Source of the DNA: Lachnospiraceae bacterium UBA4348
GTDB taxonomy: Bacteria; Bacillota; Clostridia; Lachnospirales; Lachnospiraceae
DNA length: 32,152 nt
NCBI GenBank assembly: GCA_002394165.1
Contig: DGTA01000017.1
Span: forward strand, 1-32,152
Reading direction: 5' to 3'
This document shows positions 1 to 6,943 of the stretch, piece after piece; position 1 is the stretch's first letter, and each line of letters begins with the position of its first letter. The translations under genes and the position numbers were made by a program. The notes beneath the pieces were generated by a model. That model was not told where the DNA came from. It ran no database searches and saw only the letters and a list, made by a program, of their open reading frames with translations.

Positions 1-22
1 GGTTCGAGCCCAACTCGGGGAG
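1..22 (+). tRNA. 3' end of a tRNA, probably tRNA-Asn (partial)
   Basis: Only the T arm and 3' acceptor strand are inside the window. The T loop TTCGAGC is followed by the T-stem 3' strand and the acceptor strand TCGGGGA, with G as discriminator. This implies a U1-A72 pair with G73, a combination typical of bacterial tRNA-Asn and also found in tRNA-Gln. The anticodon lies outside the window, so the identity is an inference. CCA is not encoded. It is the first of three clustered tRNAs. Confidence 0.7.
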
Positions 23-66
23 TTAAAAGTCCGGCGAGACCGGCACTGCCAAGAGGCAGAGAATAA

Positions 67-138
67 GGCTCCTTGGTCAAGTGGTTAAGACACCGCCCTT
101 TCACGGCGGTAACATGGGTTCAAATCCCGTAGGAGTCA
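67..138 (+). tRNA. tRNA-Glu (anticodon TTC)
   Basis: A full cloverleaf can be drawn. The acceptor GGCTCCT pairs with AGGAGTC (one G-U), the anticodon stem CCGCC/GGCGG encloses CTTTCAC with anticodon TTC, and the T arm carries GTTCAAATC. The discriminator is A. CCA is not encoded. It lies 7 bp before tRNA-Cys, so the cluster is probably processed from one transcript that ends at the terminator at 222-248. Confidence 0.96.
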
Positions 139-145
139 TTAATAC

Positions 146-216
146 GGCGCCATAGCCAAGCGGTAAGGCAAAGGTCTGCAACACCTCTATCACCAGTTCG
201 ATTCTGGTTGGCGCCT
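146..216 (+). tRNA. tRNA-Cys (anticodon GCA)
   Basis: The acceptor GGCGCCA pairs with TGGCGCC. The anticodon loop CTGCAAC gives GCA, and the T loop is TTCGATT. The discriminator is T, the universal identity base of tRNA-Cys, which supports the call. CCA is not encoded. It is the last tRNA of the cluster. Confidence 0.96.
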
Positions 217-221
217 TCAGG

Positions 222-248
222 AACTGTCACGAAAGTGGCAGTTTTTTT
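222..248 (+). terminator. Rho-independent terminator of the tRNA cluster
   Basis: A nine-pair stem AACTGTCAC/GTGGCAGTT (one G-U pair) with a GAAA tetraloop runs straight into seven T residues. It sits 6 bp after tRNA-Cys and 40 bp before the symporter start. Confidence 0.9.
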
Positions 249-287
249 GTATCATTTAAATTAACATATGAAAAGGTGGAAAGAGAA

Positions 288-1667
288 ATGAAACTGACGT
301 TTAAGCAAAAAGCTGCTTTCGGCATCGGGGCCGTTGGCAAAGACATGGTGTATGCACTTTCTTCATCCTACATCATGTATTACTACCAGGATATCATCGG
401 CCTTTCCGCGTCATTTGTCGGCCTGATCCTGATGATCGCGCGCGTATTTGACGCAATTAACGATCCCTTTATGGGCATCGTGGTAGCCAAGACGAGGACC
501 AGATGGGGGAGATTCCGTCCGTGGCTTGTAAGCGGTACGGTGATCAACGCCTTTGTACTGTATGCCATGTTTACGGCACCTGACATTTCGAAGACTTCAA
601 TGATGGTATTCTTTGCGGTCATCTATATTCTCTGGGGCATGTCCTATACTATGATGGATATTCCCTACTGGTCCATGATCCCCGCGATCACCAGCACTCC
701 TGAAGATACAGAAAACCTGTCTGTTGTGGGCCGTACCTGCGCCGGTGTAGGCTCAGCTCTGATCGCCATGGGAACCGTCATCCTTGTCAATAAACTCGGT
801 GGCGGAAATGAGCGTATCGGTTTTTCAAGGATCGCGCTGATCATCGCCGTCATCTTTGTGATCACTGAGCTGATCTGCGCCGCTGTTGTGCGCGAGCGGG
901 AAGTGAAGGAGATGAAAACGGCGACTGTTAAAGAGATGTTCCAGGCCCTGTTCTCAAACGACCAGGCTATGGTTGTCGTCCTTGCGATCGTCCTGATCAA
1001 CAGCGCTCTCTATATCACCTCCAATCTTGTGATCTATTTCTTCAAGTACGATATGGGAGGCGAAGCCTGGACAACGAACTATACTCTTTTCTCCACCGTG
1101 GGAGGAGCCTGCCAGATCCTGGGCATGATGATCGTATATCCTCTTCTTCGCAAAAAGCTGACAAACACGGCTATCTTCAAATGCGCCATATCGGCGGCGG
1201 TGGGCGGCTATGTGATCCTGCTGGCCATCTGCTTTTCCGGGAATGCCGGTTCACTTGGCCTTCTGCTTGTGCCGGGAGTGCTGATCTTCGCCGCAAACGG
1301 TATTCTTTCCGTTTTGACGACGGTCTTTCTCTCCAACTCGGTGGATTACGGTGAGATCAAGACCGGACACAGGGAGGAGAGCGTTATCTTCTCAATGCAG
1401 ACCTTCGTCGTGAAAGCAGCCTCCGGAGTATCTGTCTTTATCGCCGGGCTCGGGCTGGATGCCATCGGCCTGGCGGGTAATTCCGATCAGACCGGACCCG
1501 TCGCCGCCCAGAGCGAGCAGACGCTGCAGGGACTGAGGCTTCTGATGACCATCATGCCGATGGTACTGCTCGTGGCGGCTGTCATCTTTTTCATTTTTAA
1601 ATTTAAACTGACGGATGAGACGGTGCGCAGGAATGCCCGGGAACTTGCCGGTAGAAAAGAAAGATAA
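288..1667 (+). CDS. GPH-family (MelB-like) sugar:cation symporter
   Basis: A polytopic membrane protein of 459 residues, the usual length for glycoside-pentoside-hexuronide:cation symporters, which import sugars or glycosides with Na+ or H+. I chose ATG 288 over an in-frame GTG at 276 because AAAGGTGG at 272-279 is well spaced for 288. From that start the acidic residues known in E. coli MelB fall at the same numbers: Asp19, Asp55, Asp59 and Asp124, with Arg52 and Trp128 also present. The family signature NDPFMG (58-63) is followed by a basic loop RWGRFRPW (72-79). The sugar cannot be named from sequence. A hydrolase starts 48 bp downstream and is probably cotranscribed. No good promoter is visible between the tRNA terminator and the start. 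Confidence 0.93.
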   Translation: MKLTFKQKAAFGIGAVGKDMVYALSSSYIMYYYQDIIGLSASFVGLILMIARVFDAINDPFMGIVVAKTRTRWGRFRPWLVSGTVINAFVLYAMFTAPDISKTSMMVFFAVIYILWGMSYTMMDIPYWSMIPAITSTPEDTENLSVVGRTCAGVGSALIAMGTVILVNKLGGGNERIGFSRIALIIAVIFVITELICAAVVREREVKEMKTATVKEMFQALFSNDQAMVVVLAIVLINSALYITSNLVIYFFKYDMGGEAWTTNYTLFSTVGGACQILGMMIVYPLLRKKLTNTAIFKCAISAAVGGYVILLAICFSGNAGSLGLLLVPGVLIFAANGILSVLTTVFLSNSVDYGEIKTGHREESVIFSMQTFVVKAASGVSVFIAGLGLDAIGLAGNSDQTGPVAAQSEQTLQGLRLLMTIMPMVLLVAAVIFFIFKFKLTDETVRRNARELAGRKER

Positions 1668-1715
1668 GTAACAGGCCTAAATGGAAGGCTTAAATCTGAA
1701 CAAGGAGGAGTTGCC

Positions 1716-2714
1716 ATGACCAGAATGATCAATGCGGATGAGAACTACGCGGCGCGGATGGACGGGGAAGTGATCCCGTATCTGAGAGAGAGAATGAAAG
1801 ACGGCTTTATTGAGACAGTCAAGGGCCAACCGCTGTATTACCGCTTTTATAAGGCCGATGAGCCGAAGGCGGCTGCCGTCATGCTTCACGGATTTACCGA
1901 GGGGATTGGTAAGTTTAATGAGATGGTGTGGTATTTCCTCCAGAACGGATTTAATGTCTGGCAGCTCCAGCAGCGTGAACACGGAAGATCATGGCGCAGC
2001 GTGGAGGACCTTAGGGTGGTCAACATCGACGATTTCTCACAGCTGGTCCGTGACCTTCACGGGTTCGTGACGGACGTGGTCAGGAAGCATGAATCTTCCG
2101 CGGGACTTCCGATGGTGCTCTATGCTCATTCCATGGGAGGCGGCGTAGGCGCCTGCTATCTGGAGGAATATCCGGCGGATTTCGGGAAAGCCGTTTTAAG
2201 CTCTCCCATGCTGGCGATGAACAGCGGAAACATGCCCGTGTGGGCTGCAGAAGGGTATGCGCGGCTGATGAAGGCTATCGGGAAGGGAACCTCATGGATG
2301 CCCGGCTCGGCACCGTTCAGCGGCGAAGAGGATCTTGAGAACAGCTGCAGCGACTGCCTGCCGCGCTACCGGTACTGGCTGGAGCAGCAAAAAAAAGACG
2401 CTCAGCAGCAGATGAGCATCTGTACCATGGGAACGGCACTTGAGTTTCTGAAGCTGACGCGGTTTGCCGTTTCACCATCTCACGTAAGTGCAGTCCGCGC
2501 AGAAGTATTGGTCTTTCAGGCAGGTCTGGATAATATGGTGGCGCCGGAAGGGCAGGAGACCTTTGTGCGCCTCCTGGGAGAGAGAGGACAGCTGGTCCGT
2601 TTCCCGGAAGCGAAACATGAGATCTATATGTGTAAAGATGTGATCCTGGAAGAATATCTTGATAAACTCTTTCGATTTCTTGATGTGAGTAAAACAGAAG
2701 CGGATCAGAGCTGA
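1716..2714 (+). CDS. Alpha/beta hydrolase, lysophospholipase/monoglyceride-lipase-like
   Basis: A 332-residue serine hydrolase of the PldB-like Hydrolase_4 group. The oxyanion-region motif MLHGFTEG is at 56-63. The nucleophile Ser139 lies in AHSMGG, where Ala replaces the first Gly of the usual GxSxG. The likely acid is Asp272 (AGLDNMV) and the base His301 (AKHEIY), so the triad looks complete. There is no signal peptide, so it should be cytoplasmic. Related enzymes cleave fatty-acid esters of glycerol or lysophospholipids, but the substrate here is unknown. AAGGAGGAG lies 6 bp before the ATG. It follows the sugar symporter and may de-esterify what that transporter brings in, which is an inference from position only. 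Its 3' end overlaps the convergent gene by 10 bp. Confidence 0.88.
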   Translation: MTRMINADENYAARMDGEVIPYLRERMKDGFIETVKGQPLYYRFYKADEPKAAAVMLHGFTEGIGKFNEMVWYFLQNGFNVWQLQQREHGRSWRSVEDLRVVNIDDFSQLVRDLHGFVTDVVRKHESSAGLPMVLYAHSMGGGVGACYLEEYPADFGKAVLSSPMLAMNSGNMPVWAAEGYARLMKAIGKGTSWMPGSAPFSGEEDLENSCSDCLPRYRYWLEQQKKDAQQQMSICTMGTALEFLKLTRFAVSPSHVSAVRAEVLVFQAGLDNMVAPEGQETFVRLLGERGQLVRFPEAKHEIYMCKDVILEEYLDKLFRFLDVSKTEADQS

Positions 2715-3160
2715 TACCGCCGGCTTTTTTCGTGGACGATCTCGGGAAGCTCATCGATATAGGCCGATGCCTGCAGGGCCTGCTTGATAATATGGGCGAT
2801 CTCGGGATCGATCACGAGATAATCCGGTTCCCGGTAATTGGTTCCGTTCAGGAAACTAAGGCACAGGCGGAAGAGATGAGCTTCGGATTCTCCGCTGGAA
2901 GCCTCATTGATCTCGAGCTGTTCGCGGATGAGTGAACAGTCCGTATCACCGCCGATGGTCATCTCATTAAGGGTGATCAGAAGTTCGGCAAAGTGATATT
3001 CATCCCACGTGGCTGTATACATGCATTTGGCCAGGCTTTTTGTAAAGAAGGCGGCCGTATGGAAACAGTCCAGCAGATCACGGTAACGAAGCCGGTGATC
3101 TGTACTCTCGAACATGTTGTGATGGGTCAGTTCCAGAAGACATTTTTCGCTCCAGTTCAT
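2705..3160 (-). CDS. Conserved-looking hypothetical protein, 151 residues
   Basis: I do not recognise a family. The protein is soluble, mostly helical by composition and moderately acidic, with His and Cys scattered but no evident metal motif and no signal peptide or membrane segment. It is judged real because the minus-strand ATG at 3160 has a GGGAGAG-like ribosome binding site just upstream and a good promoter further up (3213-3241). The overlapping plus-strand frame has no such signals. It ends inside the last codons of the convergent hydrolase (10-bp overlap), and no terminator separates the two. Confidence 0.7.
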   Translation of the reverse strand: MNWSEKCLLELTHHNMFESTDHRLRYRDLLDCFHTAAFFTKSLAKCMYTATWDEYHFAELLITLNEMTIGGDTDCSLIREQLEINEASSGESEAHLFRLCLSFLNGTNYREPDYLVIDPEIAHIIKQALQASAYIDELPEIVHEKSRRYQL

Positions 3161-3212
3161 ATGTTTCTCTCCCTTTTCCGTCTCACTTTCCCTGATTTTC
3201 GGAATATCCTTT

Positions 3213-3241
3213 ATAATAGTCTAAAACTCCCAAAGTTACAA
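3213..3241 (-). promoter_or_regulatory. Sigma-A promoter for the minus-strand hypothetical gene
   Basis: Read on the minus strand, -35 TTGTAA (3236-3241) and -10 TATTAT (3213-3218) are 17 bp apart. Transcription would start near 3206, about 46 nt before the ATG at 3160. The plus-strand TATAAT in the same bases has no matching -35. Confidence 0.5.
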
Positions 3242-3426
3242 CCTCCATTTTATTCAATATTCATATTTTTTTTCCTGTCCATAATGTGCCTCCTTTTATA
3301 TATTCTTTCCCGGATTTATGTTATTCTGATTTAGGCAAATGCTGTCCCGATATGGTTTCGGAAGCTTTGGCGGTTACCGAAAACTGGATAACATAAAGAC
3401 AACTCCAGAACAGAGGATGAAAAGAA

Positions 3427-5004
3427 ATGGGAAATAGTTTAAAGAAATGGAAGGTATCGAGGTATGTTTTGTATCTGCTTCTTTTTTGCGGGAGCTGTAT
3501 GATCGCATGGAATACCCCGTTCTGCCATGATGAGTGGAGATGGTCGACGCCTGAACGGCTGGAATTGATGAAGACCGGTTTTCAGAATTATAACGGCCGC
3601 TATCTGGGAAATATCCTGGCTGTTTTTATTACCAGAAATGAAGTGTTCCGCATGTTTTTAATGGGAGGATGTTTCTGCCTTCTTGTGTGGTCACTTGCCC
3701 GCTGCATTCCGAAACAGGTGTACTGTTTTGGAACAGCCGTCTGTTCAGAAAATATTGAGAAGTCGGAGCCTTACTGTTTTCTGTTTACGATCATGGCCCC
3801 TGTCTTATTGCTTCTGATGCCGCAGCAGCTTTATGAGCAGAGCCTTGGATGGTCGGCGGCGTTCGTTAACTTTATTCCGCCGGTTATCCTTTTCCTGATA
3901 TGGTTTTCCATGGATGAGGAGTATGTTTTCCAAAAAGAGGGCCGGAAACCGTCCCTTTGGATCTGCGTTTCCTGTATTCCCCTATGCTTTTGTGCCCAGC
4001 TCTTTTCAGAGCATAATACAATAGCATTTGTGCTCTTTACACTGGCTTCTTTTTTGTTTTGTGTGATACTCAGAAGAAGAGCGATCCTGTTTTCGGCTTT
4101 TTCACTGGCGGGTACGGCTGCGGGAGCGGCTGTGATGTTTACAAACGGCGCTTATCACCGGGCCGCAGTCCGTCCGAACGGTTATAAGCAGATTGCTGTT
4201 GCTTTCTCAACGCTCGCAGAACAGTGGCATGGAACTATTACTGAGTATCTTTGCTATAAGCCGCTTCTTCTCCATATTCTGCTGGCAGTATCTCTGTTGG
4301 TGATGACGCTTCTGTATACGTCAGAAAGGGAAAGCGTCAGAGAGGAACATGCTTCCCGGAACAAAGGACCGGCAGGGATCTGGTTTTGCAATATCGTTGT
4401 GATCTTCTGTGTCTGTTTTTTTGCATTTCAAAGTGCCAACAGCGACTGGTTCATCGTTCACAATACCGCAGTGAATAATATTTTACGGGATGTGATCATT
4501 CTGGCATTTTATATGTGTGTGCTGATACTGGCGGTCTCATTAACCGTTCCGGAGGAGCGTGCCGGGAATGCCGCGATCTGGATAATGATCGCGTTAGTCA
4601 GTGCACCGCTTACCGCTGCAGCGCCGATCGGGGCAAGATGCTTTTTTGTGACGTATGTTTTTGAGATAGTGCTTTTGTTCAGGCTTATGGCTGCAATTGT
4701 AATTTGCATCCCGCTAAAAATCTGCAGAGAGATTATTTTCAGGTTCCTGATGATTGCGGGCACGGTGCTGTTCCTGAGCCTTGGGGTTTTCTATTTACGC
4801 TCTTTCACGGTGATCGGAGCAGCAGTTAAAGACCGCAAAGCCAGGATCGAATCGGCTGTAAAGGCAGGTGCGGATGTGGTTCAGCTGCCCAGCCTGCCCC
4901 TGACCCAGTTTTATTGGACGAGTCAGCCGACGGATGAAAATTTCCTGCCGGAGTTCAAATACTTTTATCACATTCCTGAAACTATGACTGTGGAATTCAT
5001 TTGA
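3427..5004 (+). CDS. Polytopic membrane protein, DUF6056/GT-C-like
   Basis: A 525-residue protein with about 11-12 hydrophobic segments starting at residues 12-28. After the first segment comes an extracytoplasmic loop with HDEWRW (34-39) and NGRYLGN (56-62). Acidic-aromatic residues followed by a GR(Y)LGN motif resemble DUF6056-type proteins and the first loop of GT-C glycosyltransferases, where an acidic residue is catalytic. That assignment is tentative and no donor or acceptor can be named. The gene is visibly richer in A+T and in codons such as TTT, ATA and TTA than its neighbours, which suggests a different history. A modest AGAGGATGA ribosome binding site precedes the ATG. It stands alone with no obvious partner gene. 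Confidence 0.75.
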   Translation: MGNSLKKWKVSRYVLYLLLFCGSCMIAWNTPFCHDEWRWSTPERLELMKTGFQNYNGRYLGNILAVFITRNEVFRMFLMGGCFCLLVWSLARCIPKQVYCFGTAVCSENIEKSEPYCFLFTIMAPVLLLLMPQQLYEQSLGWSAAFVNFIPPVILFLIWFSMDEEYVFQKEGRKPSLWICVSCIPLCFCAQLFSEHNTIAFVLFTLASFLFCVILRRRAILFSAFSLAGTAAGAAVMFTNGAYHRAAVRPNGYKQIAVAFSTLAEQWHGTITEYLCYKPLLLHILLAVSLLVMTLLYTSERESVREEHASRNKGPAGIWFCNIVVIFCVCFFAFQSANSDWFIVHNTAVNNILRDVIILAFYMCVLILAVSLTVPEERAGNAAIWIMIALVSAPLTAAAPIGARCFFVTYVFEIVLLFRLMAAIVICIPLKICREIIFRFLMIAGTVLFLSLGVFYLRSFTVIGAAVKDRKARIESAVKAGADVVQLPSLPLTQFYWTSQPTDENFLPEFKYFYHIPETMTVEFI

Positions 5005-5033
5005 TATACATTTTTTTATCATAATATTTTTCC

Positions 5034-5062
5034 TGTTTATTTAATAATCGGTATGCTATAAT
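5034..5062 (+). promoter_or_regulatory. Extended -10 promoter for the zinc-ribbon gene
   Basis: A perfect TATAAT (5057-5062) is preceded by TGC, giving an extended -10. The -35 region around 5034-5039 (TGTTTA) is poor, as is common with extended -10 promoters. The leader contains a small hairpin, CCGTCA-AAA-TGACGG, at 5088-5102. Confidence 0.65.
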
Positions 5063-5134
5063 ATTTGCGGTGAATTCATGAAATATACCGTCAAAATGAC
5101 GGCTGAGATTACTTTTTACTGAAAGGAGCAGGAA

Positions 5135-6175
5135 ATGGGTTTAGAGTCATTGGGAAAAAAGATCGCACAGCTTGGTCAGGATACCAAAAGCAGTGTTCAG
5201 AAGATGGGAAATGTTATCTCCATCAATTCAAAGATCGCTGAGGAGACCGATAAACTGAACGGTCTGCTTGCACAGATCGGAACCGCGGCGGTTGAAAAAT
5301 TCCAGGATAATCCGCCCGAGGGACTGGAAGAGATCTTTGAACAGGTAAAAGCCGCCAAGGAGAGCATTGCTTCCCTTAAGGAAGAGCGCGAGAAAGCAAA
5401 AGGGGTCGTGACATGTCCCGAGTGCGGAAAGGAATTCCCTGTCGGCGAGAAATTCTGCTCGGCCTGCGGAGCTAAGCTTCCGGAGCAGGATCCGTTCGAC
5501 AAGCTGGCCGAAGACGCCAGGACAGCGGTCGATGAAGCCGGTGACGCCATGAGCGAAGCCGCCGACAAAGCGAAGGGCTTTTTCTCAACCTTTGCAGGCA
5601 AAGCGGATTCCTTCGTCAAAGGATTTACCTCCGGCATGAATAAGGATAAAGAAGAGGAGCCGGCTGAAGAGACAGCTGAAGAAGCGGCAGCCGGGGAAGA
5701 GGCAGCCGAAACTGAGGAAGCCGCCGCGCAGAGCGATGATGTGGAGGAAGCTTTCTTTGAGGAGGCTGCAGGTGAAGCCGAGGCGGAGACCGACAGGGCA
5801 CAGGAGATCGGAAAGAAAGCCGGAAAGGCTGCTTCCAATGCCGTGAGCGAAGCCCAGAAGATGGCCTCTTTGCTTGTCGGAAAGGTGACGGAGGCGATCA
5901 ATGCGGCTAAGGAATCCGCCAAGGATACCGCCGAGGATCTTACAGATGAGGCTGAGGAAGTGTTCGGAGATGCCGCAGATGCAGCAGAGGAGACCGCCCA
6001 GGAAGCCGCTGAGACTGTCCAGGAGACTGCTGAGGCCGTCCAGGAGACTGCCCAGGAGGTGACTGAGGCTGCCGCCGAGACGGTTCAGGAAGCTGCCGAG
6101 GCTGTTGAGGAAGCTGTCGAAGAGACGGCGGAAGAAGTAAAGGAAGAAGCTTCCGAGCCGCACGCTGAGGCATAA
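5135..6175 (+). CDS. Zinc-ribbon protein with long Ala/Glu-rich amphipathic tail
   Basis: A 346-residue cytoplasmic-looking protein with no signal peptide. Residues 1-90 are helical and probably coiled coil. A zinc ribbon follows with Cys94, Cys97, Cys108 and Cys111 (CPECG...CSACG). From about residue 125 the chain is strongly biased to Ala, Glu, Lys and Asp. The last 70 residues are near-repeats of the type ETAQEAAETVQ with hydrophobic Val/Ala spaced as in an amphipathic helix. Similar composition occurs in LEA-like and apolipoprotein-like proteins, but this can arise by convergence and no function is claimed. It is a single gene with its own promoter and a strong terminator. AAGGAGCAGG precedes the ATG. 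Confidence 0.85.
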   Translation: MGLESLGKKIAQLGQDTKSSVQKMGNVISINSKIAEETDKLNGLLAQIGTAAVEKFQDNPPEGLEEIFEQVKAAKESIASLKEEREKAKGVVTCPECGKEFPVGEKFCSACGAKLPEQDPFDKLAEDARTAVDEAGDAMSEAADKAKGFFSTFAGKADSFVKGFTSGMNKDKEEEPAEETAEEAAAGEEAAETEEAAAQSDDVEEAFFEEAAGEAEAETDRAQEIGKKAGKAASNAVSEAQKMASLLVGKVTEAINAAKESAKDTAEDLTDEAEEVFGDAADAAEETAQEAAETVQETAEAVQETAQEVTEAAAETVQEAAEAVEEAVEETAEEVKEEASEPHAEA

Positions 6176-6207
6176 ATCATCGCTTGAGCGAAACATAAAG
6201 TAAAAGG

Positions 6208-6233
6208 AAAGACCGCCGCGAGGCGGTCTTTTT
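6208..6233 (+). terminator. Rho-independent terminator after the zinc-ribbon gene
   Basis: Stem GACCGCC/GGCGGTC with a GCGA tetraloop (6211-6228), extended by AAA/TTT, followed by a run of T. Confidence 0.92.
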
Positions 6234-6236
6234 GAG

Positions 6237-6266
6237 TTGCTCTGACTGCGGAAGCGATGGTATAAT
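6237..6266 (+). promoter_or_regulatory. Extended -10 promoter for maf
   Basis: TATAAT at 6261-6266 is preceded by TGG (extended -10), with a weak -35 TTGCTC at 6237-6242 and an 18-bp spacer. Transcription would start near 6273. The transcript then opens with the perfect hairpin GACCCGC-AG-GCGGGTC (6275-6290). Confidence 0.7.
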
Positions 6267-6317
6267 CAGAAAGTGACCCGCAGGCGGGTCTCAAATAATG
6301 GAAAGGGATTAAGCAGC

Positions 6318-6938
6318 ATGCAGGAGATCATTCTTGCTTCTTCTTCTCCAAGAAGAAGTGAATTGCTCAGGCTGATCGGCGTCCCGTTCCGGGTGCTCCC
6401 ATCCGATGCGCCCGAGACGATCACGCAGACGCAGCCGGAAAGGATCGTTGAGGAACTGTCCCTTCAGAAAGCGTCCAGTTCCGCCGCCGAGGCGGGTGAT
6501 TTTTCCGGCGGGGAGGATTTCAGGATCATCCTCGGAGCCGACACCATCGTGTGGTCTGATGGCAGAGTGCTCGGAAAGCCTGCTGACCGTGAGGAGGCCG
6601 CCCGGATGATAAGGGAACTGCAGGGCAACGTGCACGAAGTGTATACCGGCGTTACGCTTATCAGGCAGGAGAGGCCGGGCAGCAAGGCAGGCCGGACGGA
6701 AGAAAGAATCGATACCTTTTATGCCAGGACGGCGGTTCATGTTCATGAGATGACCGATCGCGAGATCGAGGCGTATTTAGATACCGGCGATTCCATGGAC
6801 AAAGCCGGGGCTTACGGGATACAGGGGCCTTTTGCCGCTTATATTGACGGCATTGAAGGGGACTATTTCAATGTGGTGGGACTGCCGGTGAGCATGGTCT
6901 GGCAGCACCTGAAAAAGATCCAGGAGATAACGGGGTAA
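6318..6938 (+). CDS. maf: Maf-family nucleotide pyrophosphatase
   Basis: A 206-residue protein of normal length for Maf/YhdE enzymes, which hydrolyse non-canonical or surplus nucleoside triphosphates (dTTP/UTP in the YhdE branch) to monophosphates. The N-terminal ASSSPRRSELL motif (7-17), LGADTIVW and the C-terminal GDSMDKAGAYGIQG are all present. ATG 6318 is chosen because the family starts there and because an upstream in-frame GTG at 6273 coincides with the predicted transcription start. GAAAGGG precedes it. The AAA-epimerase gene begins 5 bp after the stop and is probably in the same operon. The exact nucleotide preference is inferred from family resemblance only. Confidence 0.93.
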   Translation: MQEIILASSSPRRSELLRLIGVPFRVLPSDAPETITQTQPERIVEELSLQKASSSAAEAGDFSGGEDFRIILGADTIVWSDGRVLGKPADREEAARMIRELQGNVHEVYTGVTLIRQERPGSKAGRTEERIDTFYARTAVHVHEMTDREIEAYLDTGDSMDKAGAYGIQGPFAAYIDGIEGDYFNVVGLPVSMVWQHLKKIQEITG

Positions 6939-6943
6939 GGGTT

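Noticed and set aside
23..66. Small hairpins (CCGG...CCGG and CTGCC-AAGA-GGCAG) between the first two tRNAs
   Set aside because: Short spacer structures without a T run; probably tRNA processing context and not a separate RNA.
3212..3217. Plus-strand TATAAT as promoter of the membrane-protein gene at 3427
   Set aside because: No -35 at 16-18 bp, more than 200 nt from the start, and the same bases fit a better minus-strand promoter.
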